Source: an uncultured Flavobacteriales bacterium (GTDB taxonomy: Bacteria; Bacteroidota; Bacteroidia; Flavobacteriales_G; Salibacteraceae). Taken from it: 64,000 nt of DNA. The notes below the pieces were generated by a model, which did not search any database, was not told the DNA's origin, and was given only the letters and a program-made list of their open reading frames with translations. Every line of letters begins with the position of its first letter. The first letter of the stretch is position 1. The position numbers were made by a program, and so were the translations under genes. The stretch is taken from assembly GCA_905181855.1 (NCBI GenBank), contig CAJIZE010000005.1:78790-142789 (forward strand), given 5' to 3'. This document shows positions 37,701 through 45,616 of the stretch, in pieces.

Positions 37701-39455
37701 TTTTCTATAGAACATCCTAAATATGTTAAAACGCAAGGGTTATTAGCAAGAAGTTATTATGCAAAAGGTGACTATAGTAGATCTTTAAAGGTTTTTGATG
37801 CTACTCTTGCTCAATATTTATTGTACATAAAAAATTATTTCCCAGCATTGAGTGAAAATGAAAAAGCTAAATATTGGAACTCGATTAAGGAAGATTTTGA
37901 GATTTTCAATTCGTTAGCAATTAACTTTAAAGATCAGGAGCCTGAGGTGCTTCAAAAGATGTATGACTATAAAATATCTACTAAGACCATTTTGCTTTCT
38001 TCAATGATTAAAATTAAACAACGTATTTTAAATAGTGGAGATCAAGAGTTAATTTTAGCTTTTTATACATGGGTTGGCAAAAAAGAATTTCTAACTCGTG
38101 CTATTTCTATGAGTAATGACGAACTCAAAGGCTCAGGAATTAATTTGGAAGATTTACACATCGAAATCAATAAATTAGAAAAAGAGCTGAGTCAAAAATC
38201 TGAGATTTTTTCTCACAAGGGAGACGAAGATGATCTTACTTGGAAATCCATTCAAGATAAGCTCAGGCCAGGTGAAACTGTTATAGAGCAAATTAGATTT
38301 AGATATTTTGATACGGAGCTAACAGACTCGGTTATATATGCCAATTTATTAGTCAGTAAGTCTACCAAAAGGCAACCAAAATTGGTGGTGTTGCCAAACG
38401 GTAACGATTTAGAAGGTAAATTTTTTAAGCATTACCGTGACATGGTTAAATACAAAGGAAAAGACAGGTATTCCTACCCTAATTTCTGGGCATCAATTGA
38501 TGCCGTTGTGCCTGATGGGAATAAAGTTTTCTTATCGCCTGCTGGAATATTCAGTCAGCTTAATGTAGAAGTTCTTCAAGACGATAATGAAGTGTTTATG
38601 ATTGATAAAAATGAGTTCTACACTATTAGTAATTCTAAGGATATATTCCATAACCGAGTAAGGATTAAAGAGGATTTGGTTGAAATGAATAAACACAAAC
38701 ATCACAAAGATGTAGAAGGTGATAATATTTTTAAGTCAACTATTATTTTGTTTGGGAACCCTGATTTTAAAAAAGGTCATGATGGTTCTAATGTAAAAGC
38801 AATTGCAGGGCGTCAAAGTTCAGTTGACCCACTGCTGGGTGCAGAAAAAGAAGTGACGGACCTTGAAGCGTTTATGAAAGCCAACCATTGGGATACGCAG
38901 TTGTATATTGGGGCTGATGCTACCGAAGATGAAGTTAAAGAGATGGAAAGCCCTACAGTATTTCATTTAGCAACACATGGCTTTTTTATTGATGAAGACC
39001 CTGGAGCTCATCATTCTAGTCACGAATCCAATAATCCTTTAATGAAAGCAGGCTTAATGTTTACAGGAGCAGCAAGTTTAATTACAGAGCAGAATCTTTA
39101 CAACCTCAACAAACAAGAAGGTATACTTACCGCTTACGAAGCGATGAACCTGCACCTTGATAACACCGAATTAGTTGTTCTTAGTTCATGTGAAACAGGC
39201 TTAGGTGAAATTAAAGCAGGCGAAGTTGTACTTGGCTTACAGCGCGCCTTTTTGGTTGCAGGAGCAAATAATGTAATTATGAGTTTGTTTAAAGTAAACG
39301 ACCAAGCTACACAAGAGTTAATGAATACTTTCTATGAAGAGTGGATTAAGACTGGCGACAAAAGAAAGTCGTTTATCAAAGCCAAAAATCACATACGTAG
39401 TAAATACGACGAACCAATTAATTGGGGATCGTTTATTATGATTGGGCTTGATTAA
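34779..39455 (+). CDS. Exported TPR-repeat protein with C-terminal CHAT peptidase domain
   Basis: 1,558 residues. N-terminal signal peptide (about 14-34, ending VLAQ), a basic linker with a G7 run in the gene near residue 252, then a long tetratricopeptide array (about 290-1040; repeats of AEEAVITALAIINKKHG or AENLLLKAIDIIKDEEG type). The C-terminal CHAT domain (about 1200-1558) is a clan CD caspase-like peptidase. The catalytic His1400 is in FHLATHGFF and Cys1471 is in LSSCETGLGEI, so the dyad is intact. It could be processing or self-defence related, or an envelope regulator; substrate unknown. Start ATG 34779; ATG 34800 is an alternative that also keeps the signal peptide. Confidence 0.8.
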   Translation: MNNKFDKMADVFKSAMIKYLLMIAMLFSAGAVLAQSFETTPPHSKENNLNNQITTVKTTKVIDEVSEQNKLGETPSMEKITVSEKGFQKYLDKWNRSVTVSDMHYDHGAYGLSYGRMRMRVRKDGKKSKTNAFFIIDLAKKAKYLDGKGEFMESTELFDSSLTIMNKYLTPESFYYKRALVEVAEVGNSIGRNKEAYELLRMYDDSLIKALDKAVTGRADAVIKQFVDELKDTLVITAMKKEATDLSSIDLGGAESTANENSTNNFNSVSITSLGLNNDSALFYNFAYVMMKTQKDLGYFQQGLELLSRSVKYHERISKKKLHLVDQSANKNQKIKKKELKKREYHLAKLYLLEAKFLFASGNYPQADSLFERNHKKRIKKLLGEKNAIYLDNLLSYANLKSVQEEYHDAAKLYEKARKKINKTSKVSSSGKLYYGIKEGQTLNYIKLDDYSNFRRSAKEFEDEAKSKYSKKSPYFLTTERVLNQGLYYSHPKKAQRRLRRVYKRLQKQTPKFHVSKIPYNELFFKIKRRNSELNEAKKFLDHTVEIYKENYGENSPKYHLERLKMAQYEINYNNDFRKAEDIFDESFGIAAKAQLHPYHTDYFKLLITYADLFILTDRFSKAEEAVITALAIINKKHGQENKYYGVGLEKLAEIMIKVGDFNRAENLLLKAIDIIKDEEGKKSLDYINAIRTLAELFNINGKNEDAEGLIRQANKLTKKLSNYDDSPNASNAEQLADLYIQTGRYDEAFDLLLKTLDIRYAKYGDDHNQMIQPNLLLGKLFLFKGDFVKAEMATQIGVRIAKEVFSDTSTAFLGGVNLLALVYLKMGDYVKAERIYLDIIEQNKKMFGERSITAIKPATQLAKVMIENRDNNDEILKLLEEIRGIIDENLGKMHPKYAEVLQLESEVFMRKGKYYNAEKTILEARNIWIEKLSKNHVKTADNIMLNGEIQYQKKNYDNAISEFEGALELYESLFSIEHPKYVKTQGLLARSYYAKGDYSRSLKVFDATLAQYLLYIKNYFPALSENEKAKYWNSIKEDFEIFNSLAINFKDQEPEVLQKMYDYKISTKTILLSSMIKIKQRILNSGDQELILAFYTWVGKKEFLTRAISMSNDELKGSGINLEDLHIEINKLEKELSQKSEIFSHKGDEDDLTWKSIQDKLRPGETVIEQIRFRYFDTELTDSVIYANLLVSKSTKRQPKLVVLPNGNDLEGKFFKHYRDMVKYKGKDRYSYPNFWASIDAVVPDGNKVFLSPAGIFSQLNVEVLQDDNEVFMIDKNEFYTISNSKDIFHNRVRIKEDLVEMNKHKHHKDVEGDNIFKSTIILFGNPDFKKGHDGSNVKAIAGRQSSVDPLLGAEKEVTDLEAFMKANHWDTQLYIGADATEDEVKEMESPTVFHLATHGFFIDEDPGAHHSSHESNNPLMKAGLMFTGAASLITEQNLYNLNKQEGILTAYEAMNLHLDNTELVVLSSCETGLGEIKAGEVVLGLQRAFLVAGANNVIMSLFKVNDQATQELMNTFYEEWIKTGDKRKSFIKAKNHIRSKYDEPINWGSFIMIGLD
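35532..35538 (+). repeat. G7 homopolymer in the TPR-CHAT gene
   Basis: Seven consecutive G in otherwise AT-rich sequence, at codons 252-253. Slippage would cut off the TPR array and the CHAT domain. Contingency function is inference. Confidence 0.25.
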
Positions 39456-39631
39456 TTGCGTCTTTTGCCATGAGTAAGCCTACAAGTGGTCAAACCAGTT
39501 TTACCTTGGGTTAGAGAAGTTCTTTTCGTCCACTCTTCAATCCACTGTTTACCCTCCTCTGATAATTTTGACGAAAACGACATAATGGAATGAGTTAAAG
39601 CTGACGTATGAATAAACATTGTCGCCAACAT
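39452..39631 (-). CDS. Doubtful 59-residue reading frame
   Basis: Opposite strand to, and just downstream of, the TPR-CHAT gene, whose last four bases it overlaps. It contains EGKQWIEEWTKRTSLTQGK-like sequence with a balanced composition, unlike a random frame, but I recognise no family and no promoter. It may be a real small gene or decayed coding DNA. Confidence 0.2.
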   Translation of the reverse strand: MLATMFIHTSALTHSIMSFSSKLSEEGKQWIEEWTKRTSLTQGKTGLTTCRLTHGKRRN

Positions 39632-39754
39632 AAGCTAAGATTGAATTAACAGGCACAAATTATAGCAGTACTGCTGTCCGCTACTTTAACAGAGCTTTAT
39701 ACAGGTTCTATTCTAGATTTATTCATTAAACTAGTGCACAAATTAGGAATTTAA
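39632..39754. other. Non-coding remainder of the 39.5-39.75 kb gap
   Basis: No gene, promoter match or terminator was recognised. The 299-base gap between the TPR-CHAT gene and the glucosaminidase gene holds only the doubtful small frame at 39452-39631. Confidence 0.4.
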
Positions 39755-40711
39755 TTACCTAAGTTTAATTTTTTTACCAGCAATCAAAGATTGCTCCCCA
39801 GAAAGTTTGTTTCTGCTAATAACCCACTTTTGTTTAAGGCCATAATTTTGAGAAACGCTTTCAACAGTGTCGCCTGATCTAACAAGATGGAATTTCTCAA
39901 AAGCTTTCCATCTTTTTGGTTGAAGATATATTTTGTCGCCTGATTTTGGCTTAATAGCGTCTTTCTGTAAATCATTATACTTCACCAGTTGCCACAAACG
40001 CATTTCAAATTTATTAGCTATACTTAGATAGGTATCACCACCGAGTGCTGTATAATATTTGATATAATTATCGCTGACTTTTATTTCAGATGAAGCATAA
40101 TATACGTTGTAATTTGATTTTACATTAACCACTTTCGCCGGTTTGTTAGGTTTTCGGTTATTGCTTTTTACTGATTTGTCATCTTTTGAAGTTCTAGCAA
40201 TTGCAGATTTATCATTGTCGAAGTTGTAAAGTTGATCCTCTTCAATTAGTTTGATTAATAAACCGGGGTATTTAGGATTGGTCGCATAACCAGCTTTTTT
40301 CAAACCATTGGCCCAGCCTTTATAATTGGTTGGTTTTAGATCAAATAAAAAGGCATACCTTGATTTGTTGACTAAAAAATCTGAATGATCTCGATACGAT
40401 TCTTCAGCACTTTTATATACCCTGAAGCATTCGTCTTTTTTATCGTCGTCGTGAATGTATTTTTTCCCAGTCCAACTTGAGTGGCATTTTATTCCAAAAT
40501 GGTTGTTTGCCTTTGTTGCTAGATCTGAATTGCCATCACCACTTTCAAGTATTCCTTGTGCTAATGTAATACTAGCAGGAATACCGGTTTTGTTCATCTC
40601 ATTAACAGCAACTTGTTTGTACTTGTCAATGTATTGAGACCGGGTTTGTTTCTGAGCCCAAACGCTAAAGCTAACAAAAAGCAAGAGGTTTGTTACAATA
40701 CTTCGAATCAT
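39755..40711 (-). CDS. Exported glucosaminidase with LysM repeats
   Basis: 318 residues. Signal peptide (ends VWAQ), GH73-type glucosaminidase domain (about 25-165) with the acid Glu56 in AQGILESGDGNS and the tail RYAFLFDLKPTNYKGWANGLKKAGYA, a basic linker (KSVKSNNRKPNKPAK), then two LysM motifs (about 217-262, YTALGGDTYLSIANKF; and 275-318, HLVRSGDTVESVSQNYG). It would cut the peptidoglycan glycan backbone, held there by LysM. It is the last gene on this strand after ugpQ-ompH-DUF4924, 61 bases on. Confidence 0.85.
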   Translation of the reverse strand: MIRSIVTNLLLFVSFSVWAQKQTRSQYIDKYKQVAVNEMNKTGIPASITLAQGILESGDGNSDLATKANNHFGIKCHSSWTGKKYIHDDDKKDECFRVYKSAEESYRDHSDFLVNKSRYAFLFDLKPTNYKGWANGLKKAGYATNPKYPGLLIKLIEEDQLYNFDNDKSAIARTSKDDKSVKSNNRKPNKPAKVVNVKSNYNVYYASSEIKVSDNYIKYYTALGGDTYLSIANKFEMRLWQLVKYNDLQKDAIKPKSGDKIYLQPKRWKAFEKFHLVRSGDTVESVSQNYGLKQKWVISRNKLSGEQSLIAGKKIKLR

Positions 40712-40772
40712 TTGGCTAAACTACAAAGTACTATATTCAGATTATTGAGGCTATTACGTAATTGCTAACAGC

Positions 40773-41306
40773 CTATTGCTCATTTTTAATTTGCTTGTAA
40801 TTTAAGGCAAGCAAAGCAAGTAGTCTTGATATTGATTCAACAGCGGCCTGAGTGTCTGGGGTTATTGCCTGTTTTTTAAGTCTTAGTATCAACACACCGT
40901 AAACACCATTTAAGCATGTTTCAATAATATTCATAGCTGTTTCTGGTGATTTTTTACGAAGCAAATTGATGTTTGGTTCTGCTTCTTCATACAATGCATT
41001 GTACTGCTTATCTTTTGTAAGGTTGAGCAAAGTGTTGTGTAAAAAGTTGAGTTCATGTATTACTTCATGAATCTCAAAAAGGTGTCCTTTGTTCACTTTC
41101 CCTTGATCTTTCATTTTAGAAATTAAATCGATGTACCAATCTCTAATAGCAAGCTGCGTATCTGCTTCTACATTGTATTGACTGATCACCAATTTTTCTA
41201 TCGACGAAATCTCCATGTTGTTGGCGCGTAGAATATCCTCAATCTGCCACATATACAGAACGTATTCAACTATGTTTTCTTCTTTTTTTACTAATGCAAT
41301 CAACAT
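40773..41306 (-). CDS. DUF4924 family protein
   Basis: 177 residues, all-helical, opening with MLIALVKKEENIVEYVLYMWQIEDILR, typical of DUF4924 in Bacteroidota. No signal peptide; cytoplasmic, function unknown. Two bases separate it from the OmpH-like gene upstream, so it is likely in the ugpQ-ompH-DUF4924 transcript. Confidence 0.7.
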   Translation of the reverse strand: MLIALVKKEENIVEYVLYMWQIEDILRANNMEISSIEKLVISQYNVEADTQLAIRDWYIDLISKMKDQGKVNKGHLFEIHEVIHELNFLHNTLLNLTKDKQYNALYEEAEPNINLLRKKSPETAMNIIETCLNGVYGVLILRLKKQAITPDTQAAVESISRLLALLALNYKQIKNEQ

Positions 41307-41308
41307 AA

Positions 41309-41920
41309 CTAATCCGTTTTTATTTTGCTTTGGTGGTAATCGTTGTTTAACAAGTCAATTATCACATTCGTAATATCTAGATTTGGATCAGCTAGCAACA
41401 AATCAGATGAGCTGCTCATGCTTAATACGTAAGTATGTGAATGCTCAGTATTATATTTATTTAAAACATTGTAAATAGCGTCTTGAATTCCTATGTTTTT
41501 TTCTTGTTCGCTTTGAGCTAGCCTACCTGCTAAGTTTTCTTTCAAAGCCATTATTTCTTGTTCTTTTTGAACCAACGCTTCTTGCTCAATTCCTCTTTGT
41601 CGTTCTGAAAACATTGCAGCTCTTTCCTGAAAGTTAAGATACGACTGCTCAAATGCTCTTGCTTCTTTTTCAAATTGCGATTCTAAACGTTGTCTTTCTT
41701 CTAATAAGTCCGTTTTCATTTCTTCTACATATGCATATTTACTCCACAACGAGTCAGTATTTAAATATACAATTTGACTACCTAGGCCTTCAACGGAACC
41801 TGTAGGAATAGACTTTTTGTTTTTGACGGTAGCACTTTTATCTGAACTGAATTGGAAATAATACAAAATTGCAACAGCAATAGATAATACTACATTGATG
41901 ATGAGTGAAGTTGATTTCAT
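41309..41920 (-). CDS. OmpH/Skp-like periplasmic chaperone
   Basis: 203 residues. One N-terminal hydrophobic segment (about 5-23), then the family's VYLNTDSLWSKYAYVEEM motif and a long coiled coil (about 70-150) rich in Glu, Gln and Arg, ending in a small beta part. Skp-type proteins guard unfolded outer-membrane proteins. The segment is not an obvious cleavable signal, so it may be anchored. Five bases follow the ugpQ stop. Confidence 0.8.
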   Translation of the reverse strand: MKSTSLIINVVLSIAVAILYYFQFSSDKSATVKNKKSIPTGSVEGLGSQIVYLNTDSLWSKYAYVEEMKTDLLEERQRLESQFEKEARAFEQSYLNFQERAAMFSERQRGIEQEALVQKEQEIMALKENLAGRLAQSEQEKNIGIQDAIYNVLNKYNTEHSHTYVLSMSSSSDLLLADPNLDITNVIIDLLNNDYHQSKIKTD

Positions 41921-41925
41921 GAAAT

Positions 41926-42705
41926 TTATTTATTTGGAGATATAGAGTTTTCGAGTAATAGTAATTTTAGTTTATCCGGATAATTGGTGATTATACCATC
42001 AACACCTAGCCTGATAAGTCTTTTCATTGTTCTATGCTGATTTGCTGTCCAGCAATATATTTCTTTGTTTGCGTCATGAACACGCTTAATTAAGCGTTGA
42101 TTAACATAGCGCTGGCTAGTATTGATTCCCTCCAGGTAGTCGATTGAGAACAAGTTGCCAGTTCTGAATTTTTCATCGTAATAAAATTTTGTTTTATCTC
42201 CTAAACCGATATTGTAAACAATCAATTTGCTGATTCTAAACCGTTGATCTTTAGCGTGGAATAGGTCTAGTATTTTTGAATCAAAAGACTGTACTTTAAC
42301 AAAGTCAAAAGCTTGATATTGCTCTAACAACAGATGAATTTTGTCAATCATTAAAGGGTATCGTGAGCGCTGAGCTGATTTTACTTCAACTAAAAGTTCG
42401 GTTTTCCCTTTGCAAGTTTCAATTACCTGCCTCAACGTTGGTATTCTCTCCCCTTTAAACTGCGAGTCAAACCAACTTCCTGCATCCAGATTACGAAGGT
42501 ATTCGCTATTTAACCTGCGCAATAAGCCTTTGCTGTTTGTTGTACGGTTTACTTTTGCATCGTGCATCACAAACACCTCTCCATCTGAGGAAAGGCGAAT
42601 ATCAATTTCAATAGCATCAACGCCAATGTCTATTGCTTTTTTAATTGCAGACAATGTGTTTTCTGGGCAAGCCCCTGATGCTCCTCTATGTGCTATGATT
42701 TTCAA
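41926..42705 (-). CDS. Glycerophosphodiester phosphodiesterase
   Basis: 259 residues, cytoplasmic by sequence (no signal). It hydrolyses glycerophosphodiesters to glycerol 3-phosphate and an alcohol. Motifs are IIAHRGASGACPENTL (His6, Arg7 and the Glu), AIEIDIRLSSDGEVFVMHD with the second His/Asp, LLVEVKSAQRSRYP and the closing CWTANQHRTMKRLIRLGVDGIITNYPD. The start is TTG at 42703-42705, the only in-frame start; the first strand follows at once. A -7 element lies five bases upstream. It leads the transcript with ompH and DUF4924. Confidence 0.88.
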   Translation of the reverse strand: MKIIAHRGASGACPENTLSAIKKAIDIGVDAIEIDIRLSSDGEVFVMHDAKVNRTTNSKGLLRRLNSEYLRNLDAGSWFDSQFKGERIPTLRQVIETCKGKTELLVEVKSAQRSRYPLMIDKIHLLLEQYQAFDFVKVQSFDSKILDLFHAKDQRFRISKLIVYNIGLGDKTKFYYDEKFRTGNLFSIDYLEGINTSQRYVNQRLIKRVHDANKEIYCWTANQHRTMKRLIRLGVDGIITNYPDKLKLLLLENSISPNK

Positions 42706-42710
42706 AGCGG

Positions 42711-42718
42711 CAAATGTA
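42711..42718 (-). promoter_or_regulatory. -7 element before the glycerophosphodiesterase gene
   Basis: On the minus strand TACATTTG, matching TAnnTTTG, ends five bases before the TTG start, so the mRNA may be leaderless. No clear -33 element. Confidence 0.45.
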
Positions 42719-42777
42719 GTTATAATGTGAACGTAACAGTGTTTTGCTTAAGAGTTGAAATTGCTCAGCTATCCCGT

Positions 42778-42867
42778 TTATTGTGCAAATATTGAAGCAT
42801 AAGATTCGAAAGCCCATCTAAAATACTCTGGCAATGCATCTAGAAACAAAATGCCGTTGATAACCAT
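42778..42867 (-). pseudogene. Decayed fragment of a comM-like gene
   Basis: The minus strand encodes NGILFLDALPEYFRWAFES, flanked by stops. It aligns with comM NGVLFLDELPEFSRSVLE, the Walker B region of the intact gene 300 bases away on the same strand, including the preceding Met (ATG GTT ATC versus ATG GCA CAT). Bases also align (TTTTGTTT.TAGATG.ATT.CCAGA). It looks like the leftover of a partial duplication; too short to be active. Confidence 0.6.
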
Positions 42868-42982
42868 TCATGTTTTGCTTGGTTTTGTTCAATACAATAA
42901 TCAAAAGAAATTTTTTGTTTATTCAGAGAATTACGCAAATAGAATTTCTAGTGAAGTCGATAAATTATTGGAAGAAGCATAG
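42851..42982 (+). CDS. Doubtful small reading frame
   Basis: 43 codons from ATG 42851, ending ENYANRISSEVDKLLEEA. The composition looks protein-like, but no family or promoter is recognised. It overlaps the comM fragment on the other strand. Possibly a remnant. Confidence 0.25.
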   Translation: MPLITIHVLLGFVQYNNQKKFFVYSENYANRISSEVDKLLEEA

Positions 42983-42992
42983 AAAAGGTAAA

Positions 42993-43121
42993 ATGAGAAA
43001 TATAATTATAAAAAAGGATTTTAAGGTTTCTCCTCTCGAACCGCTCCATCGAAAAGAATTTAGAACTAAAGAACTTAAAACTATTTTAGATTGTTTAGTA
43101 AGTATTTCTTGTGTCGCATAA
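42993..43121 (+). CDS. Doubtful small reading frame
   Basis: 42 codons from ATG 42993, 10 bases after the previous small frame, with RNIIIKKDFKVSPLEPLHRK then a basic stretch. No family recognised. The two frames could be parts of one broken gene or a pair of small genes. Together with the comM fragment they account for most of the gap 42706-43138. Confidence 0.25.
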   Translation: MRNIIIKKDFKVSPLEPLHRKEFRTKELKTILDCLVSISCVA

Positions 43122-43138
43122 CTACAAGAGCTTTAAAT

Positions 43139-44677
43139 CTATCCCAACCAACCTTCTCTATCCAAACTTCGGTACTGTATTGCTTCGGCAATATGAGATG
43201 GTTGGATTGATTCAGATGCTTCTAAATCAGCAATAGTGCGGGCCACTTTTAAGATACGAGCGTAACTCCGAGCAGATAAGCCCAATGCTTCCATCGCGCG
43301 TTTTAATATTTGGTTTCCGTTTTCATCAATTTGGCAAACCTTTTTAATTTCTTTCGGTGGTATTTGAGCGTTGGAATGAATATGATCGTATTGAGCATAA
43401 CGCAGAGACTGAATTTCTCTAGCTTTAATAACTCTTTCTCGCACGGTTTGGCTATTTTCTCCTGTTTGTCGAGACGATAACTCATCGTAAGGAATTGGGT
43501 TCACTTCAACATGCAAATCAATTCTGTCAAGCAAAGGGCCAGATACTTTACTTAAGTATCTTCTTACAACCTGTTCTGAATCAGAATTTGGGTCGTTTGG
43601 ATCATAGAAATACCCCGATGGCGAAGGGTTCATAGAGGCAATCAGCATAAATGAGCTAGGGTAGGTCACAGTCGATTTTGCACGTGATATGGTAACTTCT
43701 CTGTCTTCTAAAGGTTGCCGCATAACTTCTAAAACCGACCGACTAAATTCTGGTAATTCATCTAAAAACAAAACACCATTATGTGCCATTGAAATCTCAC
43801 CTGGCTGAGGATTTGAGCCGCCACCAACCAGGGCAACATCTGAAACTGTATGGTGAGGAGACCGAAATGGTCTGGAAGTTAACAAAGCAGTTTCGTTACC
43901 TAATTTGCCAGCAACAGAATGAATTTTGGTTGTTTCTAAAGCTTCATTTAAACTAAGAGGAGGAAGGATGGTGGGTAATCTTTTTGCTAGCATCGTCTTA
44001 CCTACTCCAGGAGGACCAATCATTATAATGTTGTGTCCGCCTGCTGCTGCTATTTCTAATCCTCGTTTTGCAGTTTCTTGTCCTTTTACATCTTCAAAAT
44101 CTAAATCATATTGATTTATTTTATCCTCAAAAAGTGTCTTTAAATTTCTTTCTACAGGCAGCAGGGCTTTATCCCCATCAAAAAAATCAATTACTTGTTT
44201 TATGTTTTCAATGGCATATACTTCTAATCCTTCAACAATTGCTGCTTCATTCGCATTCTGGCTTGGCAAAAAGAACCCTATAAAGCCTTCTTTCTTGGCA
44301 CGAATAGCAATTGGCAAAGCACCTTTTATAGGTCTTAAACTTCCATCAAGCGAAAGCTCACCCATAATTACATAGTCAGAAACTGAATTTGATTCCATTT
44401 GGCCCGAAGCAGCTAAAATACCAATGGCAATTGTTAAGTCGTAGGCACTGCCTTCTTTTTTGATATCGGCTGGGGCCATATTGATGGTAATGGTTTTACC
44501 CGGCATTTTGTATTCAATGTTTTTTAAAGCCGCAGTAATGCGCTGCTGACTCTCTTTTACAGCACTATCAGGTAAGCCAACCAAATGAAAATTCAGACCT
44601 TTATCAACGTTTACCTCAACCGTTATTTGAATAGCATCAACTCCATAAACTGCACTTCCAAAGGTTTTAACTAACAT
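43139..44677 (-). CDS. comM: YifB/ComM-like AAA+ Mg-chelatase family protein
   Basis: 512 residues, a full-length match to the family, known in natural transformation as a branch-migration helicase. N-terminal Lon-like fold (to about 180; MPGKTITINMAPADIKKEG), AAA+ core with Walker A GPPGVGKTMLAKRLP (about residue 218), Walker B NGVLFLDELPEFSRSVLE, and sensor segments SFMLIASMNPSPSGYF. The C-terminal Mg_chelatase domain contains RIDLHVEVNP and GLSARSYARILKVARTIADLE. Divergent from a bestrophin-like gene. Confidence 0.9.
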   Translation of the reverse strand: MLVKTFGSAVYGVDAIQITVEVNVDKGLNFHLVGLPDSAVKESQQRITAALKNIEYKMPGKTITINMAPADIKKEGSAYDLTIAIGILAASGQMESNSVSDYVIMGELSLDGSLRPIKGALPIAIRAKKEGFIGFFLPSQNANEAAIVEGLEVYAIENIKQVIDFFDGDKALLPVERNLKTLFEDKINQYDLDFEDVKGQETAKRGLEIAAAGGHNIIMIGPPGVGKTMLAKRLPTILPPLSLNEALETTKIHSVAGKLGNETALLTSRPFRSPHHTVSDVALVGGGSNPQPGEISMAHNGVLFLDELPEFSRSVLEVMRQPLEDREVTISRAKSTVTYPSSFMLIASMNPSPSGYFYDPNDPNSDSEQVVRRYLSKVSGPLLDRIDLHVEVNPIPYDELSSRQTGENSQTVRERVIKAREIQSLRYAQYDHIHSNAQIPPKEIKKVCQIDENGNQILKRAMEALGLSARSYARILKVARTIADLEASESIQPSHIAEAIQYRSLDREGWLG

Positions 44678-44705
44678 GGAACTAAAGTATTAATTATTTA
44701 TGGCG

Positions 44706-44731
44706 AATGCGCATTTGTTAATTTAAATTAA
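44706..44731. repeat. Two short palindromes upstream of comM
   Basis: AATGCGCATT at 44706-44715 and TTAATTTAAATTAA at 44718-44731, both perfect. They lie in the 132-base divergent gap and might be operators or chance in AT-rich DNA. Confidence 0.25.
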
Positions 44732-44809
44732 TATTTTTTAGTTGTGATTTTGATGTCGTAAATCATCGTAAAAATTAATACTACATTCGCCAGAACAACA
44801 AAAAAATAG

Positions 44810-45595
44810 ATGCAAACATTCAAAAGTTTTTTTTCAATTTTTAACTACAAAACGGTCATTTCTGGGGCATTAGCAGTTGCTTGTGCCTATTTGTGTATTC
44901 GATTTGAAATAAAGGCAGAATTCCCTTTTTATCTGATCAGTATTGCCATAGTTTTTCCTATTGTATTTTCAATTGATAGTGCTTATAAAAGAAGAGAACA
45001 CGCACTCCAATTTTATGCTGATTTGAAAGCGCATGCCATTTCACTTTATTTGGGAATTAAAGAATGGAGTGATGAATTGGATGAAGAGATTCCTAAGAAA
45101 TACAAACAACAAATCAGTGAATTGTTTAAGTTAATAAGCTCAACTTTTATGATGAAACCTGATGATGCCAAAAAAGTTGAGCTAGAAATTTACAGCAGGC
45201 TTTCAGATCTTAGTAATGGATTAATTCATGTCAAAAATAAAGGTGTTGAAGCAGGTTTAATCTCAAGGTTGCATCAATATGTGAGCAAAATGATTGTAGC
45301 CTATGGAATTGTAAGAAATGTCTTTTATTATAGAACACCTGTTGCTTTACGTGCGTACAGCAAAGTATTTATTTACTTGTTTCCAGTAATTTATGGGCCT
45401 TATGCTGCTAGTACTTATGATGATTATTCTTATGGTATTGCATATGTGATTGCCGCTTTATACAGCATAATATTGATTTGTTTGGATAACCTTCAGGAAG
45501 ACTTGGAAAATCCTTTTGATCAAATTGGGAAGGATGATGTTAATTTTGAGGTAGATGAATTGGATCAGATATTAAATAATTATGATAATAAATAA
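44810..45595 (+). CDS. Bestrophin-like membrane protein
   Basis: 261 residues. Two N-terminal helices (about 16-60), a long soluble helical region, then two helices (about 185-235) and a C-terminal ENPFDQIGKDDV motif, resembling the (E/I)NPFG.DD motif of bestrophin chloride channels. I recognise the family only by this pattern, so the channel role is tentative. It is followed by a DUF4442 gene 21 bases after the stop codon. Confidence 0.5.
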   Translation: MQTFKSFFSIFNYKTVISGALAVACAYLCIRFEIKAEFPFYLISIAIVFPIVFSIDSAYKRREHALQFYADLKAHAISLYLGIKEWSDELDEEIPKKYKQQISELFKLISSTFMMKPDDAKKVELEIYSRLSDLSNGLIHVKNKGVEAGLISRLHQYVSKMIVAYGIVRNVFYYRTPVALRAYSKVFIYLFPVIYGPYAASTYDDYSYGIAYVIAALYSIILICLDNLQEDLENPFDQIGKDDVNFEVDELDQILNNYDNK

Positions 45596-45616
45596 GGAGT
45601 TAGGAAGGTTTTGAAA

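Noticed and set aside
34779..39455. TPR-CHAT protein as a Cas7-11-type CRISPR protease
   Set aside because: It has a signal peptide and no cas genes or repeats nearby.
42870..43121. A single 83-residue gene in the comM-side gap
   Set aside because: The alternative pair of frames (42851-42982 and 42993-43121) looks more protein-like in its first half.
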